A stretch of DNA of 43,147 nucleotides. It comes from Microvirga aerophila. Its GTDB lineage: Bacteria; Pseudomonadota; Alphaproteobacteria; Rhizobiales; Beijerinckiaceae. Location: positions 1 to 43,147 of the forward strand of contig NZ_QOIO01000049.1 of assembly GCF_003332305.1 (NCBI RefSeq), written 5' to 3'. The notes under the pieces are model-generated. The model searched no databases and had not been told where the DNA came from. It saw only the letters and a list, made by a program, of their open reading frames with translations. The position numbers and the translations under genes were made by a program. Positions within the stretch are counted from its first letter, which is position 1. Each line of letters opens with the position of its first letter. This document shows positions 33,287-41,676 of this stretch, one piece after another.

Positions 33287-34111
33287 ATGAATGAACTTCG
33301 TTCCTTCGGCTCCCTTGCGCCCACAGGCTTCGCCCGCTGGGCGATCGAGCGGACGCGCGCCATGCCCCAGGGGTGGGCGACCCGCCGCATCGCCATGATG
33401 CTGCGACATGTGGCGCTGCAGGTCATGAAAAAGGCACCCGTCGACCAGGAGACCTTCGGCATCCAGATGCGCCTCTATCCCTACAACAACATCTGCGAGA
33501 AGCGCATTCTCTTCACGCCGCAATATTTCGATCCGCAGGAGCTCAAGCTTCTGGCGGAGCGCATCTCGGACCGGTTCACGTTCGTGGACATCGGCGCGAA
33601 TGTGGGCTGGTATTCCCTCTTCGTCGCCTCCCAGGCGGGACCGGCTTCGCGCATTCTCGCCCTGGAGCCGCAGCCGGACATTTTCGACCGGCTCACCTAC
33701 AACATCCGCCAGAATCCCTTCGGCACCATTAAGGCCATTGCCTGCGCGGTCGCGGACAAGACCGGCGAACTGACGCTGTTCCTCGACCCGAAGAACCGGG
33801 GCGAGTCGAGCGTCAAGATCGTGGGATCGAGCCAGTCCGACACCCTACGGGTGCCTGCAGTGACCCTTCTCGATCTGCTCCGGCGCGAGAACTTCACCCA
33901 GGTTGACGCGGTCAAGCTCGACGTGGAAGGCGCCGAGGACCTGATCCTCGATCCGTTCTTCCGGGACGCTCCGGCGGCGCTTCACCCGTCCCTGCTCATC
34001 ATCGAGGACGGCCGCGACCAGTGGCAGATCGACCTGCCTAAGCTTCTAGAGGGGCACGGCTACCGGCTCATTCTCCAGACGCGGCTGAACCTGGTCTACG
34101 AGCGGATTTAG
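33287..34111 (+). CDS. FkbM-family methyltransferase
   Basis: A 274-residue class I SAM-dependent methyltransferase of the FkbM family. Motif I is FTFVDIGANVGWYSL (about 98-112), followed by ILALEPQPDIFDRL (motif II) and AVKLDVEGAEDLIL (FkbM motif). These enzymes O-methylate sugars or polyketides; the acceptor is unknown, and no polysaccharide cluster is adjacent. It overlaps the convergent sfsA by 4 nt at the 3' ends. Confidence 0.85.
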   Translation: MNELRSFGSLAPTGFARWAIERTRAMPQGWATRRIAMMLRHVALQVMKKAPVDQETFGIQMRLYPYNNICEKRILFTPQYFDPQELKLLAERISDRFTFVDIGANVGWYSLFVASQAGPASRILALEPQPDIFDRLTYNIRQNPFGTIKAIACAVADKTGELTLFLDPKNRGESSVKIVGSSQSDTLRVPAVTLLDLLRRENFTQVDAVKLDVEGAEDLILDPFFRDAPAALHPSLLIIEDGRDQWQIDLPKLLEGHGYRLILQTRLNLVYERI

Positions 34112-34827
34112 CGCGGCGTCACGATCTCGACGGGTCGGTCGACCGTCACCTCGTCCAGGCTCATGCGACAGATATAGGCGTAGGATTCCACGCCAGCCGC
34201 TAGGCCATGGCGGAAGGCCTTGTCGTAGGCGGGGTCGATGTCCCGGGCCACGTCGAACCGCTCCGCATCCATCTGGATCACATACACGAGGGCTGCCCTC
34301 GCGCCGGCCGCCGCCATGTCGGAAAGCTCGTAGAGGTGCTTGGCGCTGCGGGCGGCGACGCAGTCGGGAAACTCTGCAAACCCCGCCTCCCGCATCAGAT
34401 GGCAGTTCTTCACCTCGAGATAGCACGGGGGCTCCCCGTCCTTCTCGAGCAGGAAATCGACCCGGCTGTTCCGGCCGTACTTCACCTCGGGGCGGACGCG
34501 ATCATAGCCCACAAAGGGAGCAAGCCGCCCCTCCCGGAGCGCTTCCGCCACAAGGAGGTTGGGGCGGGAGGTGTTGATCCCGACGAGTTGATGCGGGCCT
34601 CCTCCGGCCGGGACCTCCACGAGCTCCCAGTTGTACTTGAGCTTCCGGTTGGGATTGCTGGCGCGGGACAGGAACACCCGGCTGCCCGGCTCCTTCAGCC
34701 CCATCATAGCGCCTGGATTGGCGCAATGGGCCGTGACCTGTTCGCCGTCGGCAAGCACGACATCGGCGAGAAAGCGCTTGTAACGCTCGACTAGACGACC
34801 TTCGAGCAAGGGTTCCTGAAAACGCAT
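34108..34827 (-). CDS. sfsA: SfsA family protein (sugar fermentation stimulation)
   Basis: A 239-residue protein with SfsA hallmarks: RFLADVVL, HCANPGAMMGL, NTSRPNLLVAEAL, SRVDFLLE and YLEVKNCHL. The last resembles a nuclease-like D-ExK motif (Asp in SRVDF, Glu-Val-Lys). In Escherichia coli it is a DNA-binding protein linked to maltose gene expression; role here unknown. Start ATG at 34827 has only a weak ribosome site. Confidence 0.93.
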   Translation of the reverse strand: MRFQEPLLEGRLVERYKRFLADVVLADGEQVTAHCANPGAMMGLKEPGSRVFLSRASNPNRKLKYNWELVEVPAGGGPHQLVGINTSRPNLLVAEALREGRLAPFVGYDRVRPEVKYGRNSRVDFLLEKDGEPPCYLEVKNCHLMREAGFAEFPDCVAARSAKHLYELSDMAAAGARAALVYVIQMDAERFDVARDIDPAYDKAFRHGLAAGVESYAYICRMSLDEVTVDRPVEIVTPR

Positions 34828-34948
34828 TGGGGTCCATCGTTGAACGGCAAAGGCGTTCCGTAGCAGGGGAGAAGCCGCGCGTTCAACCGAAGGCTTGCTT
34901 GAGAAAAACCGTCCCGAGCGCTAAAGGCCGTCAAAAGGATCCTTGCTC

Positions 34949-35695
34949 ATGGCTGTTTCCGTTACCGCCGCTCTGCTCGTCATCGGGGATGAAATCCTCA
35001 CCGGGCGCACGAAGGACAAGAATATCGGCTACATCGCCGAGTATCTCACGGGGATCGGCATCGACCTGCGCGAGGTCCGCGTGGTGCCGGACGTGGAGGA
35101 GGAGATCGTTGCGGCGGTCAACGCCCTGCGGCAGCGCTACACCTATCTCTTCACCACCGGCGGCATCGGACCGACCCACGACGACATCACGGCCGACTGC
35201 ATCGCAAAGGCCTTCGGCGTGGGGATCGACCACGATCCGCGCGCCGTCGCGATGCTGCAGGAGCGCTATCAGCCGGGTGAACTCAACGAGGCCCGGCTTC
35301 GCATGGCCAGAATTCCCCATGGGGCGGATCTCGTCGACAACCCAATCTCGAAGGCTCCGGGCTTCAGGCTCGGCAACGTGTTCGTCATGGCGGGAGTGCC
35401 GTCGATCATGCAGGCCATGCTCGACAATATCGCGCCAACTCTCGAGACCGGCGCGCGCATGATCATCGAGACCATCGAGGCGGAAGGACTGGCCGAAGGC
35501 ATCTATGCCGAAGGCCTCAGCCAGATCGCCTCGTCGCATGACGGCGTGTCGATCGGGTCCTATCCGTCGTTTTCCACGAACGGGTTTCGCAACCAGATCG
35601 TCGTGCGGGGCAAGGACCCGGAGGCGGTCGCCAATGCCGCTCAAGCCGTCCGCGCCATGCTCCTTCGCCTCAAGGCCGACCTGGCTCCGCTTTGA
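34949..35695 (+). CDS. CinA/MoaB-like molybdopterin-binding domain protein
   Basis: A 248-residue protein with a MoCF-type domain: ALLVIGDEILTGRTKDKNIGYIAEYL at the N-terminus, and TTGGIGPTHDDITADCIAKAF, the classic nucleotide/pterin loop. It lacks the C-terminal CinA deamidase domain. Such stand-alone proteins are annotated as competence/damage-inducible or FAD-synthetase-like; activity uncertain. The ATG at 34949 follows AAGGATC; a TTG two codons earlier is less likely. It starts a forward run with gpt (36 nt on) and an acyl-CoA synthetase. Confidence 0.85.
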   Translation: MAVSVTAALLVIGDEILTGRTKDKNIGYIAEYLTGIGIDLREVRVVPDVEEEIVAAVNALRQRYTYLFTTGGIGPTHDDITADCIAKAFGVGIDHDPRAVAMLQERYQPGELNEARLRMARIPHGADLVDNPISKAPGFRLGNVFVMAGVPSIMQAMLDNIAPTLETGARMIIETIEAEGLAEGIYAEGLSQIASSHDGVSIGSYPSFSTNGFRNQIVVRGKDPEAVANAAQAVRAMLLRLKADLAPL

Positions 35696-35731
35696 TCGTT
35701 CCCTCTCCCCAAGCCTTAGAAGAGTAAGCCG

Positions 35732-36238
35732 ATGTCCCCGACCTCTCCCAAAGCCTTCCCCGTTTCCTGGGACCAGTTTCACCGCGACTGCCGCGCCCTG
35801 GCCTGGCGACTTGCCTCCGCGGGTCCCTTTGAGGCCATCGTGTGCATTACGCGCGGCGGCTTGGTTCCGGCCGCCATCGTGGCCCGGGAGCTCGACGTGC
35901 GTCTGATCGAAAGCGTCTGCATCGCGAGCTATCACGATTACAAGAACCAGGGCGAGCTGCAGGTTCTCAAGGACATTGCCCCCTCCATCAAGGCCTTCGG
36001 TGAAGGCTCGGGCAAAGGCGTCCTTGTGGTCGACGACCTGACCGACACGGGCAAGACCGCCAGGATCGTGCGCGACATGCTACCCAACGCCCATTTCGCC
36101 GCCGTCTACGCCAAGCCGGCGGGACGCCCCCTGATCGACACCTTCGTGACCGAGGTGAGCCAGGACACCTGGATTTACTTCCCCTGGGATATGGGACTGG
36201 CCTATCAGGCGCCGATCCGCGAAGGTTCGGCGGGCTGA
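35732..36238 (+). CDS. gpt: Xanthine (guanine) phosphoribosyltransferase
   Basis: Purine salvage enzyme converting xanthine and guanine to nucleotides with PRPP. The 168-residue product shows ITRGGLVPAAIVARELDVR and the PRPP-binding VLVVDDLTDTGKT (97-109), and ends with the W-Y-F-P-W segment typical of Gpt. AGAAGAG precedes the ATG. It is followed 21 nt later by the AMP-binding gene, so cotranscription is likely. Confidence 0.92.
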   Translation: MSPTSPKAFPVSWDQFHRDCRALAWRLASAGPFEAIVCITRGGLVPAAIVARELDVRLIESVCIASYHDYKNQGELQVLKDIAPSIKAFGEGSGKGVLVVDDLTDTGKTARIVRDMLPNAHFAAVYAKPAGRPLIDTFVTEVSQDTWIYFPWDMGLAYQAPIREGSAG

Positions 36239-36259
36239 CAGCCCTCGGGAGCAAGCGCC

Positions 36260-37816
36260 ATGGCTGATTTCGACATCGCGCAGACGCGCAAGACCCTTTT
36301 TGGGGCTCTGCTCGATGCTCGTGACCGGTTCGGGCGCAACAAGGTCGCCCTCGAGGACCTTGAGCGGCAGCCGGTTACCTTCGGACGTCTGGTGCTCGGG
36401 GCTCTCGTGCTGGGCCGGAAGCTGGCGGGGCTGACGCGGGAGCGCGAGCATGTGGCGGTGCTCCTGCCTAACGTGCAGGGCATTGCGGTCACTTTGTTCG
36501 GGCTGAACGCCTTCGGGCGCGTTCCGGCTTTCCTCAACTTCACGGCCGGCATCAAGAACCTGAAGGCCGCCTGCGAGATCGCCGGGATCGACACCATCGT
36601 GACGTCGCGCCGCTTCGTCGAACAGGGAAAGCTAGACGACATCGTGTCGAGCTTAGGCGACGGACGGCGGATCGTCTGGTTGGAGGATGTGCGGGCCACG
36701 ATCACGAGCTTTGACAAGCTCCGCGGCCTCGTCGAGTCTTGGTTTGCCCGAAGAGTCCACGCGGGAGCAGGCGTCGCGCCTGATGACGCTGGCGTCATCC
36801 TGTTTACGTCGGGATCGGAGGGCAGGCCCAAGGGCGTCGTGCTCGCGAACGCCAACCTGGTGGCCAACGCCTATCAGGTCAAAGCCCTGGCGGGGGACGT
36901 GCTCACGAGCGACGACGTGTTCTTCAATCCGCTGCCGATCTTCCATTCTTTCGGGCTGACGGCCGGTCTCCTGACGGCCGTGCTCAACGGCATGAAGTCC
37001 GTGCTGTATCCGAGCCCGCTCCACTATCGGCAGATCCCGAAACTCGTGGCGGGCACCCGCGCCACGATCATGCTAGCGACCGACACCTTTCTCCAGGGCT
37101 ACGCCCGCGCGGCTGGCGAGAACGATCTGGCGAGCGTGCGCTACGTCATCGCCGGGGCGGAGCGCGTAAAGGACGAGACGCGCAAGCTCTGGAGCAAGCA
37201 CGGCACGATCATCCTGGAAGGCTACGGCGCCACCGAATGCTCGCCGGTGATTGCCGTCAGCCTGCCCGACCGCAACCGGCCAGGCTCCGTGGGGCCGTTC
37301 CTGCCTGGAATCGAATGGCGTCTCGAGCCCGTGGAGGGCATTCACGAGGGCGGCCGCCTCTATGTGCGCGGCCCGAATGTCATGAAAGGATATCTCGATC
37401 CAGACAGACCTGGAGAAATCGACCCGCCGGTCGAGGGCTGGCACGACACTGGGGACATCGTCACCGTCGATGACGGGCTTGTGAGCATCCGTGGCCGGGC
37501 GAAGCGGTTCGCGAAGGTCGGCGGCGAGATGATATCCCTTGCGGCGATCGAGGCCATGACCCAAAGCCTCTGGCCGGATCATGGCCATGTTGTGGTGGCT
37601 CTTCCTGACCCCCGCAAAGGTGAACAGATCGTTCTGATCACCGAAAAGTCCGATGCGGACCGGGACGCTCTCCTGGCTCATGCGAGACAACAGGGATTCC
37701 CGGAACTCTGGGTGCCGAAAGCGATCCTAATCGCTGCCGTGCCGGTGTTGGGCTCGGGAAAGACCGATTATGCGGGCGCCGTGGAGATGGCGCGCCGGCT
37801 TCAGCCGATGCTCTGA
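36260..37816 (+). CDS. AMP-binding acyl-CoA/acyl-ACP synthetase-like enzyme
   Basis: A 518-residue ANL-superfamily ligase. Motif A3 ILFTSGSEGRPKGVVL, A5 LEGYGATECSP, A7 WHDTGDI, A8-like GRAKRFAKVGGEMISL and A10 LGSGKTDY are present, so it looks catalytically complete. The pattern of FHSFGLTAG and the sequence around GYGATECSPVIAV is like the Aas acyl-ACP synthetase domain, here without the acyltransferase part. Fatty acid activation is the probable role. GGGAGC precedes the ATG. Confidence 0.85.
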   Translation: MADFDIAQTRKTLFGALLDARDRFGRNKVALEDLERQPVTFGRLVLGALVLGRKLAGLTREREHVAVLLPNVQGIAVTLFGLNAFGRVPAFLNFTAGIKNLKAACEIAGIDTIVTSRRFVEQGKLDDIVSSLGDGRRIVWLEDVRATITSFDKLRGLVESWFARRVHAGAGVAPDDAGVILFTSGSEGRPKGVVLANANLVANAYQVKALAGDVLTSDDVFFNPLPIFHSFGLTAGLLTAVLNGMKSVLYPSPLHYRQIPKLVAGTRATIMLATDTFLQGYARAAGENDLASVRYVIAGAERVKDETRKLWSKHGTIILEGYGATECSPVIAVSLPDRNRPGSVGPFLPGIEWRLEPVEGIHEGGRLYVRGPNVMKGYLDPDRPGEIDPPVEGWHDTGDIVTVDDGLVSIRGRAKRFAKVGGEMISLAAIEAMTQSLWPDHGHVVVALPDPRKGEQIVLITEKSDADRDALLAHARQQGFPELWVPKAILIAAVPVLGSGKTDYAGAVEMARRLQPML

Positions 37817-37910
37817 GCGGAAAGATCTCCGTAACAAAGCAGCCTTAGGGGCATTGTCTTCATGGCTGCCCGCCCGGCTTCAGTGCCTGTCCTGTCCATG
37901 GAACGGCCCC

Positions 37911-38204
37911 ATGAAGAAACTCGTCCTTGCCTTAGCTTTAATTGCATCGGTGTCCGAGGTTCGAGCGCAGCAGCGCCCCTTCTACCCGGGCCTGCCGTGC
38001 CGTCAGGTGCAGCAGATCGTTGCGGCCAACGGCGCCGCGGTGATCAGCACCGGGCAATTCACCTACGACCGGTATGTGCGGGATCGCAGTTTCTGCGAGA
38101 TCAACGAGTCCATCGAGCCAGTCTGGGTGCCGAGTCTGGATACACCGCAATGCCCGGTCGGCTACCGATGCCGCACTGGTCGCTACAATACTTTCAGCGA
38201 TTGA
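37911..38204 (+). CDS. Small secreted cysteine-containing protein
   Basis: 97 residues: signal peptide MKKLVLALALIASVSEVRA, then a mature part of about 78 residues with four Cys (GLPCRQVQQIV, SFCEINE, PQCPVGYRC). This suggests two disulfides in the periplasm. The start giving the signal peptide is used; a longer frame is open upstream. Homologous small proteins are common in Rhizobiales but unnamed. It lies between the acyl-CoA synthetase and the porin. Confidence 0.7.
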   Translation: MKKLVLALALIASVSEVRAQQRPFYPGLPCRQVQQIVAANGAAVISTGQFTYDRYVRDRSFCEINESIEPVWVPSLDTPQCPVGYRCRTGRYNTFSD

Positions 38205-38433
38205 GGGGATTTCCAGACTTTTCCCCAGGCTGGCGGCCCGTTTTAGTGTTGAGTTTCAGACACACTGAGTTGAAGAAATTCGTCCACTACGGCCGAAATG
38301 ACCAGTTTTTAGGCAAAAACAGGCTTCTTGCGCCAAAGTTGGGCGACGCCGCGATTGCGCCCGCATCTCTGCCGGGTATTGTTGCGCTTGCACAAGGGCA
38401 CAGGCCCAAGTCAACGAATCATAGAGGTCAACC

Positions 38434-39717
38434 ATGAAGCTCGTTAAGAGCCTTCTGCTCGGATCGGTCGCGGGTCTCGCCGCCGTTGCGGGCGCTCAAG
38501 CCGCCGATCTTCCCGTCGCGAAGGCTGCTCCCGTTGAGTACGTTCGCGTCTGCTCCACCTACGGTTCGGGCTTCTTCTACATTCCCGGCACCGAAACCTG
38601 CCTCCGCGTCGGCGGCCGTGTTCGCGCCGACTATCTGTACGGCGAGCCGATTGACCGCGCTCAGGATGCCATCGGCTTCCGCGCCCGTGGCCGTCTGAAC
38701 ATCGACACCCGCACGGCAACGGCTTACGGCCTGCTGCGCGCCTACATCCGCTACGAGATCACCCGCTCGTCCGGCACGCCGTTCAACGGCGGCGCCGGCA
38801 CGGTCGGCACCTCTCCCGACATCGCCCAGGCGTTCGTTCAGTTCGGCGGCCTCACCGCTGGTCGCGTCACCTCGTTCTTCTCGAACGGTGACCTGCCCAC
38901 CGATCACATGGGCACCCTGCGCTTCGACGACGCTCCGGACGTGAACCTGCTTGCCTACACCTTCTCGTTCGGCAACGGCTTCTCGGCTACGCTCGCCCTG
39001 GAAGACGGCCTCGATCGCCGCTCCAGCGGCTTCGGGATCGAAAGCCCGTTCGCCCTCGCTTATGCCGGCCAGCGCGTTCCGGACGTGGTCGGCAACATCA
39101 AGTACGACGGCACCTGGGGCACGGCTCAGCTCTCCGGCGCGGTTCACCAGATCCGCAGCCTCAACCTCGTCACGCCGTTTGGCGGCACTGTCGCCGACTA
39201 CCCGGAGACCGAGTATGGCTTCGCCATCTCGGCCCAGGTCGGCGTGAACCTGCCGATGCTCGGCGAGGGTGACGCTGCTTGGGTGGCTGCCACCTACACG
39301 GACGGCGCTATCGCGTACATCACGGGTGGTTCGAGCGACTCGCTCGCTACGGGTACGTCCGAGCTATTCCTGGCCGACGCCGTGGTCAACCCGATCACGG
39401 GTGACCTGGGGACGACCCGCGCCTGGTCCATCGCCGGTGGCCTGCGCCACTATTGGACCCCGACGCTCCGTCAGAACGTGTTCGGTTCGTATGCCCGCTT
39501 CGACTTCTCCGCGGTCGGCGCGAATGTCGGCCTCTTCGACTTCAACGAGTGGCGCCTCGGCACCAACCTGATCTGGTCGCCGGTCAACGGCCTCGATATC
39601 GGCGCGGAAGTCATCTACGCTACCCTCGACCCCCGCAGCAATCTGGTCCTTCCGGCTGGCCCGGGCGTTTCGGACAGCGGCTGGGAAGGTCGTTTGCGCA
39701 TTCAGCGCGACTTCTAA
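38434..39717 (+). CDS. Alphaproteobacterial porin
   Basis: A 427-residue outer-membrane porin of the Rhizobiales Porin_2 type. The signal peptide MKLVKSLLLGSVAGLAAVAGAQA is followed by ADLPVAKAAPVEYVRVCSTYGSGFFYIPGTETCLRVGGRVRADY, the family's start with a Cys pair (Cys40, Cys56). It ends in the terminal beta-strand GRLRIQRDF with a C-terminal Phe. AGAGGTCA precedes the ATG. The preceding 229 nt hold its promoter but I see no certain boxes. It is likely highly expressed. Confidence 0.93.
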   Translation: MKLVKSLLLGSVAGLAAVAGAQAADLPVAKAAPVEYVRVCSTYGSGFFYIPGTETCLRVGGRVRADYLYGEPIDRAQDAIGFRARGRLNIDTRTATAYGLLRAYIRYEITRSSGTPFNGGAGTVGTSPDIAQAFVQFGGLTAGRVTSFFSNGDLPTDHMGTLRFDDAPDVNLLAYTFSFGNGFSATLALEDGLDRRSSGFGIESPFALAYAGQRVPDVVGNIKYDGTWGTAQLSGAVHQIRSLNLVTPFGGTVADYPETEYGFAISAQVGVNLPMLGEGDAAWVAATYTDGAIAYITGGSSDSLATGTSELFLADAVVNPITGDLGTTRAWSIAGGLRHYWTPTLRQNVFGSYARFDFSAVGANVGLFDFNEWRLGTNLIWSPVNGLDIGAEVIYATLDPRSNLVLPAGPGVSDSGWEGRLRIQRDF

Positions 39718-39741
39718 TCGGATTACTCCGATCAGCTCGAG

Positions 39742-39775
39742 AAGCCCCGGTGGAAACACCGGGGTTTCTTGTTTT
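39742..39775 (+). terminator. Rho-independent terminator of the porin gene
   Basis: AAGCCCCGGTG (39742-39752), loop GAAA, CACCGGGGTTT (39757-39767), then TTGTTTTT: an 11-bp stem with one G-U pair and a T-rich tail, 24 nt after the porin stop. Confidence 0.9.
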
Positions 39776-39915
39776 TCACGGGCTTGGGGGTTGCAGGATC
39801 CGGCTTGGGCCTCAGCGGTTCTACGCCACGCCACCCGGGCGAACGGAAAAGCAGGTGCCTGCAGGGCAGGGCAAACAAGCGGTGGAAAGTTCGGCCTCGC
39901 CCGGCCACGGGCCTA

Positions 39916-39951
39916 AAATAAAAAGAGCCCGGCCATGATGCCGGGCTCTTT
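39916..39951 (-). terminator. Rho-independent terminator of the small Thr-rich protein gene
   Basis: On the minus strand AAAGAGCCCGG, loop CATCATGG, CCGGGCTCTTT, then TTATTTTA: a perfect 11-bp stem with a T-rich tail, about 22 nt after the stop of the gene at 39974-40225. Confidence 0.88.
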
Positions 39952-39973
39952 GCGTGAGGCTAGGGGACGTGCC

Positions 39974-40225
39974 TCAGCACTCGGTGGTTTTCTTCGTCTT
40001 GGTATCGCCGAACTCGTCGGTCTTCGTCTTGGTCTCGGTGCTGCAACCGACCGATCCCGTGGTCGTCACCGAAGTCGAGCTCGAAACGCTCGGCTCGGAC
40101 TTGTTCTCGATCGTCGTCGTGCTGCCGAGAACACCCTCTTCCTTCTTGATGGTCGTGGTCGTGTCCTGGGCAATGGCTGCGGTGCTGAAAGCCGCGGCCG
40201 CGAGAACGAATACCAGCTTCTTCAT
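39974..40225 (-). CDS. Small secreted Thr/Ser/Lys-rich protein under a stress-type promoter
   Basis: 83 residues: signal peptide MKKLVFVLAAAAFSTAAIA, then a low-complexity mature part (DTTTTIKKEEGVLGSTTTIENKSEPSVSSSTSVTTT) ending KTKTDEFGDTKTKKTTEC, with two Cys (GCSTE and the C-terminal residue). Likely periplasmic and disordered. Function unknown. The ATG at 40225 gives the signal peptide; upstream codons do not belong. An EcfG-type promoter 35 nt upstream points to general-stress control. A clean terminator follows. Confidence 0.7.
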   Translation of the reverse strand: MKKLVFVLAAAAFSTAAIAQDTTTTIKKEEGVLGSTTTIENKSEPSVSSSTSVTTTGSVGCSTETKTKTDEFGDTKTKKTTEC

Positions 40226-40259
40226 GGCGAAAGCTCCATAATTTGAGTTCTGGACGTCG

Positions 40260-40285
40260 AACGTCGGCAGCACGGCGAAGGTTCC
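40260..40285 (-). promoter_or_regulatory. EcfG-type (general stress) promoter
   Basis: On the minus strand GGAAC (40285-40281), exactly 17 nt, CGTT (40263-40260), matching GGAAC-N16/17-CGTT. The -10 element is about 35 nt before the ATG at 40225, so a leader of roughly 25 nt is predicted. Confidence 0.75.
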
Positions 40286-40303
40286 AGAACCGCGCGTCTG
40301 CGC

Positions 40304-40321
40304 GACGGAAAACTTTCCGTC
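40304..40321. repeat. Perfect inverted repeat upstream of the stress-type promoter
   Basis: GACGGAAA (40304-40311), AC, TTTCCGTC (40314-40321). It lies about 20 nt upstream of the -35 element of the stress promoter and 25 nt downstream of the stop at 40347. It could be an activator or repressor site, or a terminator of the small gene at 40347-40499. No T-run is present. Confidence 0.45.
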
Positions 40322-40346
40322 TTGGACGTGCGCCTCGGCCCCTGAA

Positions 40347-40499
40347 CTATTCGATGAGAGTCAGGATCACGGACGCCACGTTCATGGCCACAACCACCCC
40401 GATCAGCGTGGGCACCACAGGAAAGGAGCGCTGCTCGGGGTGTGTCTCGTTGCCTGATTTCAACGGACAGTTCTTCGGGCCGGTCTTAACAGAACTCAT
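40347..40499 (-). CDS. Very small single-span membrane protein (50 aa)
   Basis: The frame from ATG 40499 gives a hydrophilic N-terminus (MSSVKTGPKNCPLKSGNETH) and one hydrophobic segment, PVVPTLIGVVVAMNVASVILTLIE, that reaches the C-terminus. GGGGGAAG lies about 6 nt before the ATG, a good ribosome site. No family recognised. A longer upstream open frame and a 183-codon opposite-strand frame look like noise. Confidence 0.5.
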   Translation of the reverse strand: MSSVKTGPKNCPLKSGNETHPEQRSFPVVPTLIGVVVAMNVASVILTLIE

Positions 40500-40699
40500 G
40501 GCTGCTTCCCCCTTCGAGGACCATCCAATCGAGGGTGGAGAATGGGCCTGTGACGCCCTCGACGAGGTGCGATACCGCACCCGGCAGCTGCTCCATGGCG
40601 GGATGACAAGCATCAGACGACCATTCATGAGGGGTTCAATCGAGCAGGCCGACTCTTGCGGCGCAGCTGCTCGGCTGAGCCCGAGCCACAGGAGCCCAC

Positions 40700-40990
40700 A
40701 TGTTCACCGTGCAATCTCGCGTCATGCCGTTGGTCGTCGCGCTTCTCGCCGGCGTCCCCGCAGGCTGCGCCGCAACGGCCGATCTGTCCTATAGCGAGTA
40801 TCAGTTCGGTCCCGGCTATGGCGCTGAGCGGGTGTATGAAAGTCGCGTCTATGGCGATACGGAGCAAGGATTGGGGAGCGAGGTCTGCTGGGGCTCGGTC
40901 CGGCGGGAGATGAACGCCTTCGGCGACATGATCGTCAGAGACGACCGGGCTTGTGATGGAATCGATCCTGGGTTCCCGGACCAGCCTTAA
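40700..40990 (+). CDS. Small secreted or lipoprotein-like protein
   Basis: 96 residues from ATG 40700 with AGGAG 6 nt upstream. The N-terminus MPLVVALLAGVPAGCAA is a signal peptide with a lipobox-like PAGC. The mature part (SEYQFGPGYGAERVYESRVYGDTEQGLGSEVCWGSVRREMNAFGDMIVRDDRACDG) has two further Cys and is acidic. Function unknown. The short segment REMNAFGDMIVRDDRACD may be a conserved motif. Confidence 0.65.
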   Translation: MFTVQSRVMPLVVALLAGVPAGCAATADLSYSEYQFGPGYGAERVYESRVYGDTEQGLGSEVCWGSVRREMNAFGDMIVRDDRACDGIDPGFPDQP

Positions 40991-41016
40991 AAGGCGTGGT
41001 CGGTGGAGCGAGATGG

Positions 41017-41256
41017 TCAGTGCCGGGTGGCGTGCCTGTCGATCTGAAGCAGTTGGCCCTCGACGGCGCGGATCCTGGTCATGAGCTTGTCGAGCTGGCT
41101 TAGATAAGCTCTCTCATCCTGTGCCGCCTTCTCGACGAGATCGGGCGTTGGGCTGTGGTGAATGCGATGGATGGCATCGGCCAGTTGTCGGTCCAGGAGG
41201 TGCATCCGTTGCTCCAGTCCGAGAAGCTCCTCACGAAGTTGCCGCTCCTTGATCAC
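41017..41256 (-). CDS. Small coiled-coil protein
   Basis: 79 residues from GTG 41256, with heptad-like Leu/Glu/Arg patterning over most of its length (REELLGLEQRMHLLDRQLADAIHRI ... LSQLDKLMTRIRAVEGQLLQI). It is cytosolic and predicted helical hairpin. No good ribosome site is seen, so an internal start is possible. It runs toward the 40700 gene and is divergent from the NepR-like gene. No family recognised. Confidence 0.5.
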   Translation of the reverse strand: MIKERQLREELLGLEQRMHLLDRQLADAIHRIHHSPTPDLVEKAAQDERAYLSQLDKLMTRIRAVEGQLLQIDRHATRH

Positions 41257-41445
41257 CGTAGAAAACCCATGAAATTTAAGGCCAACATCAAGGCTGAGCT
41301 TACCTCAAAGGTCCTGCGACCAACAGGGGTTGCGGCGGGAATTTTTCTGCGGCCAAGCTGAAACCTCCCACTCCGATCACCGTTCTGTGATGAATACAGT
41401 CAAACGTTCGGGGCCAGTCGGGGTCTCACGCAGAGGGACTTCGTC

Positions 41446-41676
41446 ATGACCTTCGAAAGCCATGGCGGCTTTAAGCCGGATAACGAACGCCTCATGTCGA
41501 TCACTGTTCCGAACCCACCCCTTGCAGGTGTCGTCGGTGAGCAGCTTCGTGCAATGTATGACGGACTTCTCACCGAGCCCCTTCCAGAACGGTTGTTGTC
41601 GCTTCTCCGTAGTTTCGACGACACCGATGATCCCCAACTCACCAGAGGAGACTTGCCGGATGGGACAGAGGATTGA
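41446..41676 (+). CDS. NepR-like anti-sigma factor
   Basis: 76 residues. VVGEQLRAMYDGLLTEPLPERLLSLLRSFDD (29-59) fits the NepR core, which in characterised members reads roughly IGxxLRxxYDxxxxEPxPxRFxxLLxxLD and sequesters the EcfG sigma factor until phospho-PhyR binds it. The N- and C-terminal tails are non-conserved, as in the family. An AGAGGGAC sequence lies close before the ATG. It overlaps the following response regulator by 17 nt. No ecfG or phyR gene follows, so this is probably an accessory paralogue rather than the core locus. Assignment is by motif only. Confidence 0.72.
   Translation: MTFESHGGFKPDNERLMSITVPNPPLAGVVGEQLRAMYDGLLTEPLPERLLSLLRSFDDTDDPQLTRGDLPDGTED

Noticed and set aside
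40243..40794. A 183-codon forward frame
   Set aside because: Arg/Ser-rich filler that overlaps the well-started gene at 40700 and the opposite-strand microprotein; no ribosome site.
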